Source of the DNA: Oceaniglobus roseus
Lineage (GTDB): Bacteria; Pseudomonadota; Alphaproteobacteria; Rhodobacterales; Rhodobacteraceae
Assembly: GCF_002869745.1 (NCBI RefSeq)
Contig: NZ_PNOS01000011.1
Span: 44,377-108,376, forward strand
Length of the DNA: 64,000 bases
Direction of reading: 5' to 3'
Each line of letters opens with the position of its first letter. The stretch's first letter is position 1. This document shows positions 15,796-23,897 of this stretch, piece by piece. The notes under the pieces were generated by a model that worked only from the letters and a program-made list of their open reading frames with translations, was not told the origin of the DNA and ran no database searches. The position numbers and the translations under genes are program-made.

Positions 15796-16665
15796 ATGGC
15801 GATCACGGACGAGATGATCCTCCACGCGACGAAGGAGCTTTACTCCCGCGCCCTGCGGAAAGTGCCGGAGGACGCGAAGGCGGCCTTAGCACAGGCGATG
15901 ACGACCGAGACCGACGAGACCGCGCGTCACACTCTGGAGCTTCAGTTGCGCAGTGCCGAACTGGCGGAGAAGAAGGACCGCTTTGTGTGTTCGGACAGCG
16001 GCGTGCCGGTCTATTTCGTCAAGGTCGGCGCCGGAGCCGAACTGAAGTGCGACTTCAAGACGTCGATCCGGGCGGGCTACGAAGAACTGGTCGATACCAT
16101 CGAGCCGCCGATGCTCAAGCACGTCACGAACCCCCTGACGCTGGAGCGCAGCTATCACGGCAAGGACATGCCCATCGTCAGCTACGATTTCGAAAGCGGC
16201 ATCGACTACGTCGAGATCATCTGTTCGCCCAAGGCGCTCGGGTCCGGCCGCTGGGCTGCGATGGAGCTGTTCACCTTCCCGTCGCTCGAGGAGATCGAGA
16301 CCTACATCCTCGACGTCGCGATCAAGGCCGGGGCGCAGCACTGTCCGCCCGTCGTCATGGGCGTCGGGATCGGCGGCACGTTCGATCACTGCGCGGGTCT
16401 CGCCAAGAAGCAGACGCTGCGCAAGATCGGCACGACCAATCCGGATCCGGCGCTCGCGGCGATGGAGGAGCGGCTGTTCAGGGCGGTGAATGCCCTTGGC
16501 TTCGGCCCGATGGGCACCGGAGGGGACACGACCGTGCTGGGGGTGCATGTGGACTATGCGAGCGGGCACGGCTTCACCCCCGTGGCCGTGGCGTTCAACT
16601 GCTGGATCAACCGGCGGACCAGCGTGAAGATCTGGGGCGACGGCCGGATGGAGTGGGGCGAATGA
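15796..16665 (+). CDS. Class I fumarase/tartrate dehydratase-type hydro-lyase, alpha subunit
   Basis: This 289-residue Fe-S subunit corresponds to the N-terminal half of FumA or to TtdA. Three cysteines expected to hold the 4Fe-4S cluster are visible: FVCSDSGVP, IICSPKALGSG and FDHCAGLAKK. GVGIGGTFDHC is a family signature. It overlaps the beta subunit gene by 4 bp (ATGA). Split alpha/beta proteins of this type include L-tartrate dehydratase, fumarase and other dicarboxylate hydratases; the true substrate is not evident. Its place in an aromatic/dicarboxylate operon suggests hydration of an unsaturated di- or tricarboxylate. Confidence 0.9.
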   Translation: MAITDEMILHATKELYSRALRKVPEDAKAALAQAMTTETDETARHTLELQLRSAELAEKKDRFVCSDSGVPVYFVKVGAGAELKCDFKTSIRAGYEELVDTIEPPMLKHVTNPLTLERSYHGKDMPIVSYDFESGIDYVEIICSPKALGSGRWAAMELFTFPSLEEIETYILDVAIKAGAQHCPPVVMGVGIGGTFDHCAGLAKKQTLRKIGTTNPDPALAAMEERLFRAVNALGFGPMGTGGDTTVLGVHVDYASGHGFTPVAVAFNCWINRRTSVKIWGDGRMEWGE

Positions 16666-17285
16666 CGCTGCGCGAACACGACCTCACGCTGCCGCTCACG
16701 GAAGACGCCGTCCGTGCGCTGAACGTGGGTGATATCGTCTATCTGACGGGCGAGATTTTCGCGACGGCGGGCATGCCGACCCATGACCGCCTGCTGGGCT
16801 GCCTCGACGGGGTGGAGGATCTGCCGTTCGACCTGAAGGGCGGTGCGCTGTTCCACCTCGGAAGCCTGAACGAGGAGGGCGAGGACGGCGCGCTCCGGAT
16901 CGTCTACATGAACCCGACCACCAGCACGCGGTTCAACGCCCATATGCCGCGGCTCATTCCGGGCCTCGGTCTGCGGGCCACCGGCGGCAAGGGGGGGCTG
17001 AGCGCGGAGAGCGCGAAGGCGATGGCCGAGGCCGGTTGCGTGTACCTCGCGTTTCTCGGTGGCGGGGCAGAGATCATCACGGCGGGCATCCGGCGGGTGA
17101 CGGGTATCGGGTGGCCGGAGATGATCTCGCATTACCGGATCGCGCGGATCGAGGTCGATCGCCTCGGGCCTCTGACCGTCGGGATAGATGCGCACGGCAA
17201 CAGCATCTACGACCGGACGACGGCGGCTGCGTTGGACAAACGGCAAGCCATTCTGGAGGAGATGCGGAAGGCGAGGGGGGCCTGA
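16662..17285 (+). CDS. Class I fumarase/tartrate dehydratase-type hydro-lyase, beta subunit
   Basis: The 207-residue protein is of the fumarase C-terminal (TtdB) type, with VYLTGEIFATAGMPTHDR near the N-terminus (the arginine helps bind substrate carboxylate), MNPTTSTRFNAHMPRLI, and KGGLS in the second half. It assembles with the alpha subunit encoded immediately upstream. The operon ends here; only 7 bp separate its stop from the stop of the convergent GntR/UTRA gene. Confidence 0.9.
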   Translation: MTLREHDLTLPLTEDAVRALNVGDIVYLTGEIFATAGMPTHDRLLGCLDGVEDLPFDLKGGALFHLGSLNEEGEDGALRIVYMNPTTSTRFNAHMPRLIPGLGLRATGGKGGLSAESAKAMAEAGCVYLAFLGGGAEIITAGIRRVTGIGWPEMISHYRIARIEVDRLGPLTVGIDAHGNSIYDRTTAAALDKRQAILEEMRKARGA

Positions 17286-17292
17286 GCGCCCG

Positions 17293-18045
17293 TCAGGTCA
17301 GCTTGAACTCGACCCGGACCGTGTCGCCGCGGTAGATCCCGTTGGCGATAAGGGCCGTTGTTCCGTCTTCGGCAACCGCGACCCTCTGGACATAGGCGAT
17401 GGGGTCGCCCAGCAGCACGCCCAGCAGTTCGCTGACTTCGGGGTCCGCCGAGCCGATGGTCAATGTCTGTCGGGCGTCGACGATCTTCAGGCCGGGAATA
17501 TCCGCAATGAGGCGCATGGACGTCTTCGTCGTGAAATCCCGCTCATCAATTCTGTCCGCGAGGCGTTCGTCGATGAAGACGTCGGCGAGCAGGAAAGCCT
17601 GGCCCTCCCTGCTGTGGCGTCGCCGAAGGTGCCGGTAGGAGGGCGCAAGCTCACCAGTCCCCGCGGGAATGTCGGTCGGAGTAGCGTCGGCTTCGGAGCC
17701 AAGGAGTTCGATCCGGGCATTGGCCCGCGCCATCAGAAGGCCGTTCCAGTCGGTCTGCACCTCGCACCAGAGATCGCGGCGGTTGTTCTTGCGCACGAAG
17801 GTTCCCTTGGCGCGGAACCGCTCGATCAGGCCTTCCTGTTCGAGAAGGCTCAGGGCCTGCCGGATGGTCATGTTGGCGACGCCGCATTCCTTGGCCAGTT
17901 CCTCGACCGTAGGGATGCGGGAATCGACGGGCCATTCGCTGGTCTCGATCCGCCGGCGGAACAGGGCGGCCAGTTGCAGGTAGCGGGCCACGGCGCTTTT
18001 CCGGATGGCTGTCGCCGTCGTGGTTGTCGGTTCGCTGTCGGGCAT
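17293..18045 (-). CDS. GntR-family regulator, HutC/UTRA subfamily
   Basis: The 250-residue regulator has an N-terminal winged helix (SRIPTVEELAKECGVANMTI, RQALSLLEQEGLIERFRAKG, about 45-85) and a UTRA ligand domain (about 105-245) with YRHLRRRHSREGQAFLLADVFID and YVQRVAVAEDG. The ATG at 18045 has GGAGG 5 bp upstream and is preferred over GTG 18069. Its own promoter carries a copy of the AAGCTA palindrome also found before five other units in the 14-29 kb island. It is therefore the best candidate repressor of that regulon and probably autoregulates. The ligand should be an intermediate of the island's pathway. Confidence 0.9.
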   Translation of the reverse strand: MPDSEPTTTTATAIRKSAVARYLQLAALFRRRIETSEWPVDSRIPTVEELAKECGVANMTIRQALSLLEQEGLIERFRAKGTFVRKNNRRDLWCEVQTDWNGLLMARANARIELLGSEADATPTDIPAGTGELAPSYRHLRRRHSREGQAFLLADVFIDERLADRIDERDFTTKTSMRLIADIPGLKIVDARQTLTIGSADPEVSELLGVLLGDPIAYVQRVAVAEDGTTALIANGIYRGDTVRVEFKLT

Positions 18046-18086
18046 CCGCGCCTCCGCATTCGCACCCACCTCGCACCGGCAAGGTG

Positions 18087-18117
18087 AAACATATAATTGT
18101 GCTAGCTTAATATGTTT
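18087..18117. promoter_or_regulatory. AAGCTA-type operator, site F (gntR promoter)
   Basis: On the minus strand the core reads TAAGCTAG-CACA-ATTATATG (18109-18090). Flanking arms AAACATAT (18087-18094) and ATATGTTT (18110-18117) form a perfect 8-bp inverted repeat. It lies 42-72 bp before the gntR start, consistent with autoregulation. Confidence 0.65.
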
Positions 18118-18200
18118 TCAAGCTGTCCGGCAAGCCGGATCGACCCGCGCCCGGGCGGCTGTGGCCATGCGATGTTTTCCGGGACGGGATCGCCTGCGGT

Positions 18201-18812
18201 CTATTCGGCGGCGGCGCGCATCGGGCCGGGGGGGAGCAACGTGCGCGACGTCGCAGCGGAGTTCAGCTGGGCCGGAATGTGATCGGGCAGCGGTATGCCA
18301 TGGTTGTTCAGCGTCATCGCGACCATCGAGTAATAACCGACGACGGCCGACAGCTCGACGGCGCCGACAGCGCCCCAGCGGTCGAGCACGGCGGCATAGG
18401 CGGTGTCGCCTGCCTTTCCGTGTTCAAGAAGTTCCCGGCAGAATTCGTAGATCGCGCGTGCGGCCACATCCGAAAAGTCGGGAACCTTGCAGGTGCGGAT
18501 TGCCTCGATGACGGTCTCGTCCAGTCCGGCAGTGCGCGCCGCGTCGGCGTGGATCGTCCACTCGAGCTCGCTGTTCCAGTGCCGGGCCGTGACGAGGATC
18601 GCCAGTTCGTTGAGGCTGCGCGGCAGAGATGTCTCGAACCGCAGGACCTGGCCGAGGGCCTGCCAGGCATCGGCGAGGGACGGGTTGTGGAGCGCTGCGC
18701 GCAGCGGCCCGACAAGGGTGCCGCGCGGGCCGCTGACGATCTTGTCGTAGACGGCCCGCTGGGCCGCGTTCATCTCGTCCGGGCCGGGCAGGGGGATGCG
18801 GGGGCCCGTCAT
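18201..18812 (-). CDS. Carboxymuconolactone decarboxylase-family protein (AhpD-like fold)
   Basis: This 203-residue helical protein has the CMD core ELAILVTARHWNSELEWTIH and HADAARTAGLDETVIEAI, the HxxxAxxxG pattern of the family. No CxxC pair is seen, so it is not an AhpD-type thiol peroxidase partner. In the beta-ketoadipate pathway PcaC decarboxylates 4-carboxymuconolactone; this protein is longer than PcaC (~130 residues) and more diverged, so that activity is possible but not certain. It is last in the leftward operon hydrolase-GST-CoA-transferase-CMD and is coupled to the CoA-transferase gene by an ATGA overlap. Confidence 0.85.
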   Translation of the reverse strand: MTGPRIPLPGPDEMNAAQRAVYDKIVSGPRGTLVGPLRAALHNPSLADAWQALGQVLRFETSLPRSLNELAILVTARHWNSELEWTIHADAARTAGLDETVIEAIRTCKVPDFSDVAARAIYEFCRELLEHGKAGDTAYAAVLDRWGAVGAVELSAVVGYYSMVAMTLNNHGIPLPDHIPAQLNSAATSRTLLPPGPMRAAAE

Positions 18813-20002
18813 GTCGTTTCCGCCTTCAGGCCAAGTGCCTCGAGGACTTCGCTGGTGTGCTCGCCCAGAAGCGGCGGCGGCCGGTCGAAGCTCAGCGCGG
18901 CCCGTTCGAACTTCATCGGGCTGACCACGGAGGGAACCTTGCCCGACAGCGGATGCGGCAGGTCGCGCAGCATCCGGCGGTGCCTGACCTGCTCCTCGGC
19001 AAAGACCATCGGGACGGTGTTGATCGGACCGCAGGGCACCTTGTGCTCGCCCAGGATGCGGGTCCAGTCGGCAAGGTCCTTGCCCGCGAACTGCTCCACG
19101 ATGATCGGGTGCAGGGTGTCGAGGTTGCGTACACGTTGGCGGTTGGTGGCATAGCGGTCGTCCCCGGCGAGGTCGGGACGGCCGATGGCGTTGGCGAAGC
19201 GGGCGAACTGTTCGTCGTTGCCGACGGCCAGCACGATGTGACCGTCGCGCACCGGGAACACGTCCTGCGGCTGGATGTTCGGGTGCTTGTTGCCCCGCCG
19301 CACCGGCGTCGCGCCGGACACGAGGTGGTTCATCGCCTGGTTGGCCAGCATCGCCGTCGCCACGTCGAGCATGGCGATGTCGATGGTGTCGCCCTTGCCG
19401 CTCTGCCCGCGCTCGGCCAGGGCGGCCAGCACGGAGATGGCGGCGTACATGCCGGTCATGATGTCGACGATGGGCACGCCCACCTTCTGCGGCCCGCCGC
19501 CGGGGGCGTCGTCGGGGGCGCCCGTGACGCTCATCAACCCGCCCATGGCCTGGATCATGAAGTCGTAGGCCACGTCATGGGCGCGCGGGCCGTCCTTGCC
19601 GAAGCCGGTGATGGAACAGAAGATCAGGTCGGGCTTCACCGCGCGCAGATCGTCCGGCCCGAGGCCATAGCGTTCCAACGTGCCGACCTTGAAGTTCTCC
19701 AGCACGATGTCCGACTTGGCGGCCAGCGCCTTGACGGTGGCCTGTCCTTCCGCCGAGGCGATGTCGATCTCGACCGACTTCTTTCCGCGGTTGACGGAGA
19801 GGTAATAGCCCGACTCGGCGGTATCCGCGCCGCTTTCGTCCTTCAGGTAGGGCGGTCCCCACTTGCGGGTGTCGTCGCCGACGCCGGCGCGTTCGACCTT
19901 GATCACCTCTGCGCCGAGGTCGGCCAGGATCTGCCCGGCCCAGGGCCCGGCCATGATCCGTGACAGGTCGAGCACGCGGATGTGTTTCAGGGGTCCAGTC
20001 AT
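18809..20002 (-). CDS. CaiB/BaiF family CoA-transferase
   Basis: The 397-residue class III CoA-transferase starts MTGPLKHIRVLDLSRIMAGP. LGAEVIKVER and NRGKKSVEIDI are present, as is the catalytic aspartate in GVPIVDIMTGMYAA (about residue 172). Such enzymes move CoA between organic acids. In this island it could activate a pathway acid, doing the job that PcaIJ does for 3-oxoadipate, since no pcaIJ pair is present. The gene starts one base into the stop of the GST gene (TGATG) and overlaps the CMD gene by 4 bp. Confidence 0.9.
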   Translation of the reverse strand: MTGPLKHIRVLDLSRIMAGPWAGQILADLGAEVIKVERAGVGDDTRKWGPPYLKDESGADTAESGYYLSVNRGKKSVEIDIASAEGQATVKALAAKSDIVLENFKVGTLERYGLGPDDLRAVKPDLIFCSITGFGKDGPRAHDVAYDFMIQAMGGLMSVTGAPDDAPGGGPQKVGVPIVDIMTGMYAAISVLAALAERGQSGKGDTIDIAMLDVATAMLANQAMNHLVSGATPVRRGNKHPNIQPQDVFPVRDGHIVLAVGNDEQFARFANAIGRPDLAGDDRYATNRQRVRNLDTLHPIIVEQFAGKDLADWTRILGEHKVPCGPINTVPMVFAEEQVRHRRMLRDLPHPLSGKVPSVVSPMKFERAALSFDRPPPLLGEHTSEVLEALGLKAETT

Positions 20003-20673
20003 CAGTTCGTCCCGTATGTGAAGGAGGGGATGAGGTCCGCCCCGGTCGGCGGCGCGCCGCCGTCGTCGACGATCACCGTCGCGGCGACCGATGGGCGTTG
20101 CGAGACGTCGGCATACCAAGCGGCAAGGCCCGGCAGCGCCCCTTTCCAGCCGCAGCCGGGATAGCGGAAGTCGAGCTGCCCGAGCGTGCAGACCACCGCG
20201 ATCTGCCCCAGCCCGAAGGGCGCCTGCGCGAGGGCTGCGCTGTCGTCCTCCAGCACCGCAAGGGTGGCGCGGGTCTTGGTCTCGAACGCGGAGAGGATCA
20301 CCGGGTCGGCCTTGTCGCCGCGCCCGCGCTCGGTGCGCCACAGCAGCAGGATGTCGGTCAGCCCGTCGGCCAGCGCCTGCCACGTCAACTGCCGGATGCG
20401 GGCGTCCGTCTCGGCGGGCAGCAGGTCGTCACGGCCCGCCTGCAGGATCAGGAACTCGCAGATCACGCGGGAATCGATCAGCCTGCGCCCGTCGTCGGTG
20501 ACGAGGCAGGGGATCTTGCCCAGCGGGTTGTCCTTCAGGATCGCGGGGTTGGGCGGCGCGGCGAAGATGGCGAGCGAATTGATCCGCTCGACCTTGTCGG
20601 TCAGGCCGCATTCCGCCAGCACGATGCTGACCTTGCGGGCGAAGGGCGAGCGGGGGGACCAGTGCAGCTTCAT
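20002..20673 (-). CDS. Glutathione S-transferase family protein
   Basis: The 223-residue protein has an N-terminal thioredoxin-like domain (MKLHWSPRSPFARKVSIVL, conserved LGKIPCLVTDDG with cis-Pro, and IDSRVICEFL) and a helical C-terminal domain. Many bacterial GSTs in catabolic operons act as isomerases, for example of maleyl compounds, or as dehalogenases. The S-P-F-A-R motif and operon context fit a catabolic GST; the reaction is unknown. The start coincides with the end of the upstream hydrolase gene (TGATG). A GTG three bases earlier would add one residue. Confidence 0.85.
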   Translation of the reverse strand: MKLHWSPRSPFARKVSIVLAECGLTDKVERINSLAIFAAPPNPAILKDNPLGKIPCLVTDDGRRLIDSRVICEFLILQAGRDDLLPAETDARIRQLTWQALADGLTDILLLWRTERGRGDKADPVILSAFETKTRATLAVLEDDSAALAQAPFGLGQIAVVCTLGQLDFRYPGCGWKGALPGLAAWYADVSQRPSVAATVIVDDGGAPPTGADLIPSFTYGTN

Positions 20674-21491
20674 CACGCGGCACCCTCCAGAAAGCGCGTC
20701 AGATGCGCGGTGAAGGCTGCCGGCTGCTCGAAGCAGGGGACATGGCCCGCGCCGTCGATCACCTGCATCTCGGCCCCGGCAATCGCCGGCTTCAGCTTGG
20801 TCACCATGCCCTCAGGCATCGCGCCGTCCTGCGCCCCCGCCAGCAGCAGGACGGGGCAGGCGATGCGCTGCAGCTCCTCGGCGTAGTCATAGCCCTTCAA
20901 CGCGGTGGCACAGGACTCGAACCCCTCGAAGGGCGTGGCGGCGATCATCGCGGTCAACTCCGCCCTTTGCGCGGCAGTGGCCCCTTCGGTCAGCCAGCGA
21001 CCGGCGGTCTCTTCCGCGAAGGCACCCATGCCCGCGGCGCGTGCCCCGTCGATCCGCTCGGCCCAGCTTGCGGCACCGCCCGGCGCGGTTTTCGCCTGAC
21101 CGTCGGAAAGGACCAGGGCCGAGAACCGGTCCGCCGACTGGGCGTGCGCGGCAAGCCCCGTGGGCACGCCCATCGACAGGCCGACGTAGGTCGCCCGGCG
21201 CAGCCCGGCCGCATCCATGACCGCCAGCAGATCGCCGCCCAGATCGTCGAAGTCCACCGCCGCCTGCGGAACGCCCGATTGCCCGTGTCCTGCCTGGTCG
21301 TAGCGCAGGATGCCGTATCGCCCGGCGAGGGCGGCGGCCTGCGCCGCCCAGATCGACAGGTCGGTCACCAGCGAATTGCCGAAGACGAGCCAGCGGGCAT
21401 CATCGGAGGCGGGCGGAATCGCTTCCGCGTGGAGCGTGTAGCCGTCCCGCGGAACCGACAGTGTCCTGCCGAATGGTGCCTGCACCGCCAT
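20673..21491 (-). CDS. Alpha/beta hydrolase, 3-oxoadipate enol-lactonase-like
   Basis: This 272-residue alpha/beta hydrolase has nucleophile elbow GLSMG, acid region AGAQDGAMP and catalytic His in DGAGHVPCFEQP. WLVFGNSLVTDLSIW and LRYDQAGHGQS match the PcaD family, which opens 3-oxoadipate enol-lactone. It is the first gene of the leftward operon with GST, CaiB and CMD genes, directly behind operator site A. The PcaD/PcaC-like pairing supports an aromatic ring-cleavage pathway. The PcaD assignment is by family only. Confidence 0.85.
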   Translation of the reverse strand: MAVQAPFGRTLSVPRDGYTLHAEAIPPASDDARWLVFGNSLVTDLSIWAAQAAALAGRYGILRYDQAGHGQSGVPQAAVDFDDLGGDLLAVMDAAGLRRATYVGLSMGVPTGLAAHAQSADRFSALVLSDGQAKTAPGGAASWAERIDGARAAGMGAFAEETAGRWLTEGATAAQRAELTAMIAATPFEGFESCATALKGYDYAEELQRIACPVLLLAGAQDGAMPEGMVTKLKPAIAGAEMQVIDGAGHVPCFEQPAAFTAHLTRFLEGAA

Positions 21492-21524
21492 GCCTCTCCG
21501 GTCTCCGATCGCACTGATAATCTA

Positions 21525-21544
21525 AAAGCTAGTTATATGGTTTT
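21525..21544. promoter_or_regulatory. AAGCTA-type operator, site A
   Basis: AAAGCTAG-TTAT-ATGGTTTT, embedded in a longer near-palindrome TAAAAG...TTTTTA, 34-53 bp before the start of the leftward PcaD-like gene. Confidence 0.65.
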
Positions 21545-21680
21545 TAACTCCGAACGCAATCCGCATTTTCACGCCCGGGTGATCTGCCGCGGGGCACAAT
21601 ATGTCCCAACGCGGGCAACATGACCTCCGAAAGCATCCCTTGCATGCACGACGGGCCTTCATCCGAACCGGACAAACGCA

Positions 21681-21713
21681 TTGACGTATCCATTAAGCTA
21701 GTTTTATAGCATA
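21681..21713 (+). promoter_or_regulatory. Promoter with AAGCTA-type operator, site B
   Basis: A -35 element TTGACG (21681-21686) is followed after 17 bp by TTATAG (21704-21709). The palindrome TAAGCTAG-TTTT-ATAGCATA (21694-21713) covers the spacer and -10, the position expected for repression. It drives the hydratase/dehydrogenase-thiolase operon. Confidence 0.65.
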
Positions 21714-21794
21714 AAAGGAAGTGGGGCGGCTGCGGAATGGCATTCATGCATCGGCGCGGGCCAGCCTTGGACAGTCCGGTAGCATGAGGGGCCA

Positions 21795-23897
21795 ATGACC
21801 CAGGATCACAGCGTCGTTCACGTGCAGGTGCGGGACAGGGTCGGCATCGTGACCATCGACAATCCCCCGGTGAACGCCGGCTCGACGGCGGTGCGCGCGG
21901 GTCTTCTTTCGTCTCTCGAACACCTTGCCGGGCGGGACCTGGCGGGCATCGTGATCCTCGGGGCCGGACGCAGCTTCATCGCCGGGTCCGACATCAGCGA
22001 ATTCGGCGCACCGCTGGCGGCCCCCGAACTGCCGCAGGTCATCGCCGCGATCGAGGACAGTCCGCACCCCGTCTGCGCCGCGATCCATGGCGCGTGCCTT
22101 GGCGGCGGGTTCGAGCTGGCTTTGGGCTGCGATCTGCGTGTTGCGGCACCCGGCGCGGTGCTGGGTCTGCCCGAGGTGACGCTTGGCATGGTGCCGGGGG
22201 CAGGCGGCACGCAACGCCTGCCGCGCCTGACCGGACTGGCAGAAGCGATGGAATTGGTCTGCTCGGGTCGCAGGGTGAAGGCGGAGGAGGCGCTGCGGCT
22301 GAAAATCATCGACGCGCTGGCAGAGAGCGCCACGCCCGAGGCGCTGATCGCCGCCGCCGAGGCCGCGATCACGGCCGCGCCCGCCAAGCGCAGGCTGCGC
22401 GACCGGCCGGTGCCGCCCGCCGACGCAGGCGCCGTCGAAAAGGCCGAGGCCGATGCCCTGAAGCGCGGCAAGGGCCGTCCGAACGTCGCCGAGGCGATCC
22501 GCCTGGTGAAGCTCTCGGCCGAGGAGTCGGTCGAGGAGGCGCTGCGCATCGAGCGCGCCGCCTTCCAGACGCTGCGGTTGCAGGAGGAAGCCTTCGCGCT
22601 GCGGCACCTGTTCTTCGCCGAACGCGCCGCGACGCGGATCGACGGGCTGACCGACGATCCGGCCGATATCGCTCGGGTCGGGATCGTCGGCGGCGGCACC
22701 ATGGGCCAAGGCATCTGCCGGGCGGTGCTGGCGGCCGGCCTGCCGGTCACGCTCGCCGAACGGAACGCCGAAGCCCGCGACGCGGCGGCAGAGGCCATCG
22801 GCAGGTCGCTCGACGCCGCCGTGGCCAAGGGGCGCTTGACCGCAGACGCCGCCGCGGACCGCACGGCGCGGTTGACGACCACCGATCACTTGGACGATCT
22901 GGCGGACTGCGATCTGGTGATCGAGGCGGTGTTCGAGGACATGGCGGTGAAGAAGGAGCTTTTCGCCGCGCTCGACCGGATCCTGAAACCGGGCGCGATC
23001 CTCGCGACCAATACCTCCTACCTCGACATCGACGAGATGGCCTCGGTCACCGGTCGCGCCGCCGATGTCGTCGGCCTGCATTTCTTCAGCCCCGCCGACA
23101 TCATGAAACTTCTGGAGATCGTCCGGACCGACAGCGCATCCGACCGCGCGCTGGCGACATCCCTTGCCTTCGCCAGGCGGCTGGGCAAGCAGCCGGTGGT
23201 GTCGCGGGTGGCCGAGGGCTTCATCGGCAACCGCATCTATGCCGCTTATCGCCGCCACGCGGAGTATCTGGTGGAGGAGGGCGCGACACCCATGGAGGTG
23301 GACAACGCCGCGACCGCCTTCGGTTTCGCCATGGGGCCCTTCGCGGTGGGCGACGTGTCGGGGCTCGACATCGCCTGGGCCATGCGAAAGCGGCAGGCGG
23401 GCACCCGCGATCCTCGGATGCGATATGTCGATGTTCCTGACCGGCTGTGCGAGGCGGGGCGGTTCGGACGCAAGACCGGCGGGGGGTATTACGATTACGA
23501 GGGCGGCAAGACGTCGCCATCCGAGGCGGCCGCCGTGATCATCGAAAAGGCGCGCGCCGCCAAGGGCATAAGCCCCCGCCGCTTTACCGCGGCAGAGATC
23601 CGGGATCGCCTGCTCGGCGCGATCCTGAACGAGGCGGCGCTGGTGCTGGACGAAGGCGTGGCACAGCGGCCCGGCGACATCGACGTGGCGCTGGTGCATG
23701 GCTACGGGTTTCCGCGGTGGCGCGGCGGCCCGCTCTGGTGGGCGTCGGCTGAGCCGCGCGCGCGCATCGACGGCATGATGCAGGCCGTCGCGGGGGCCGC
23801 CGGTCCGGGATACGGAACCGGCAACGTCAATGGAATGCTCGCCCCGCTGCGGACCGAGCGGGACGAGATCGAGAAAAGGAAATCCGGCCATGCGTGA
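21795..23897 (+). CDS. Bifunctional enoyl-CoA hydratase/3-hydroxyacyl-CoA dehydrogenase (FadJ/FadB-like)
   Basis: The product is 700 residues. The N-terminal crotonase domain (about 1-190) keeps both catalytic glutamates (GGGFELALGCD and GLPEVTLG). The NAD-binding dehydrogenase domain starts near residue 295 (VGIVGGGTMGQG), with HFFSPADIMKLLEIV supplying the catalytic His, followed by two C-terminal 3HCDH domains. It should hydrate an unsaturated acyl-CoA and oxidise the 3-hydroxy product. It overlaps the thiolase gene by 8 bp, so together they complete a beta-oxidation turn, probably on a dicarboxylyl-CoA made by the CaiB-type transferase. Confidence 0.92.
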   Translation: MTQDHSVVHVQVRDRVGIVTIDNPPVNAGSTAVRAGLLSSLEHLAGRDLAGIVILGAGRSFIAGSDISEFGAPLAAPELPQVIAAIEDSPHPVCAAIHGACLGGGFELALGCDLRVAAPGAVLGLPEVTLGMVPGAGGTQRLPRLTGLAEAMELVCSGRRVKAEEALRLKIIDALAESATPEALIAAAEAAITAAPAKRRLRDRPVPPADAGAVEKAEADALKRGKGRPNVAEAIRLVKLSAEESVEEALRIERAAFQTLRLQEEAFALRHLFFAERAATRIDGLTDDPADIARVGIVGGGTMGQGICRAVLAAGLPVTLAERNAEARDAAAEAIGRSLDAAVAKGRLTADAAADRTARLTTTDHLDDLADCDLVIEAVFEDMAVKKELFAALDRILKPGAILATNTSYLDIDEMASVTGRAADVVGLHFFSPADIMKLLEIVRTDSASDRALATSLAFARRLGKQPVVSRVAEGFIGNRIYAAYRRHAEYLVEEGATPMEVDNAATAFGFAMGPFAVGDVSGLDIAWAMRKRQAGTRDPRMRYVDVPDRLCEAGRFGRKTGGGYYDYEGGKTSPSEAAAVIIEKARAAKGISPRRFTAAEIRDRLLGAILNEAALVLDEGVAQRPGDIDVALVHGYGFPRWRGGPLWWASAEPRARIDGMMQAVAGAAGPGYGTGNVNGMLAPLRTERDEIEKRKSGHA

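Larger units (their letters stand above)
21492..21794. promoter_or_regulatory. Divergent control region with operator sites A and B
   Basis: This 303-bp gap separates the leftward hydrolase operon from the rightward fadJ-like operon. It contains no convincing gene. Two copies of the AAGCTA palindrome (sites A and B, listed separately) lie near its two ends, one per promoter. The middle (about 21550-21680) shows nothing I recognise. Confidence 0.6.
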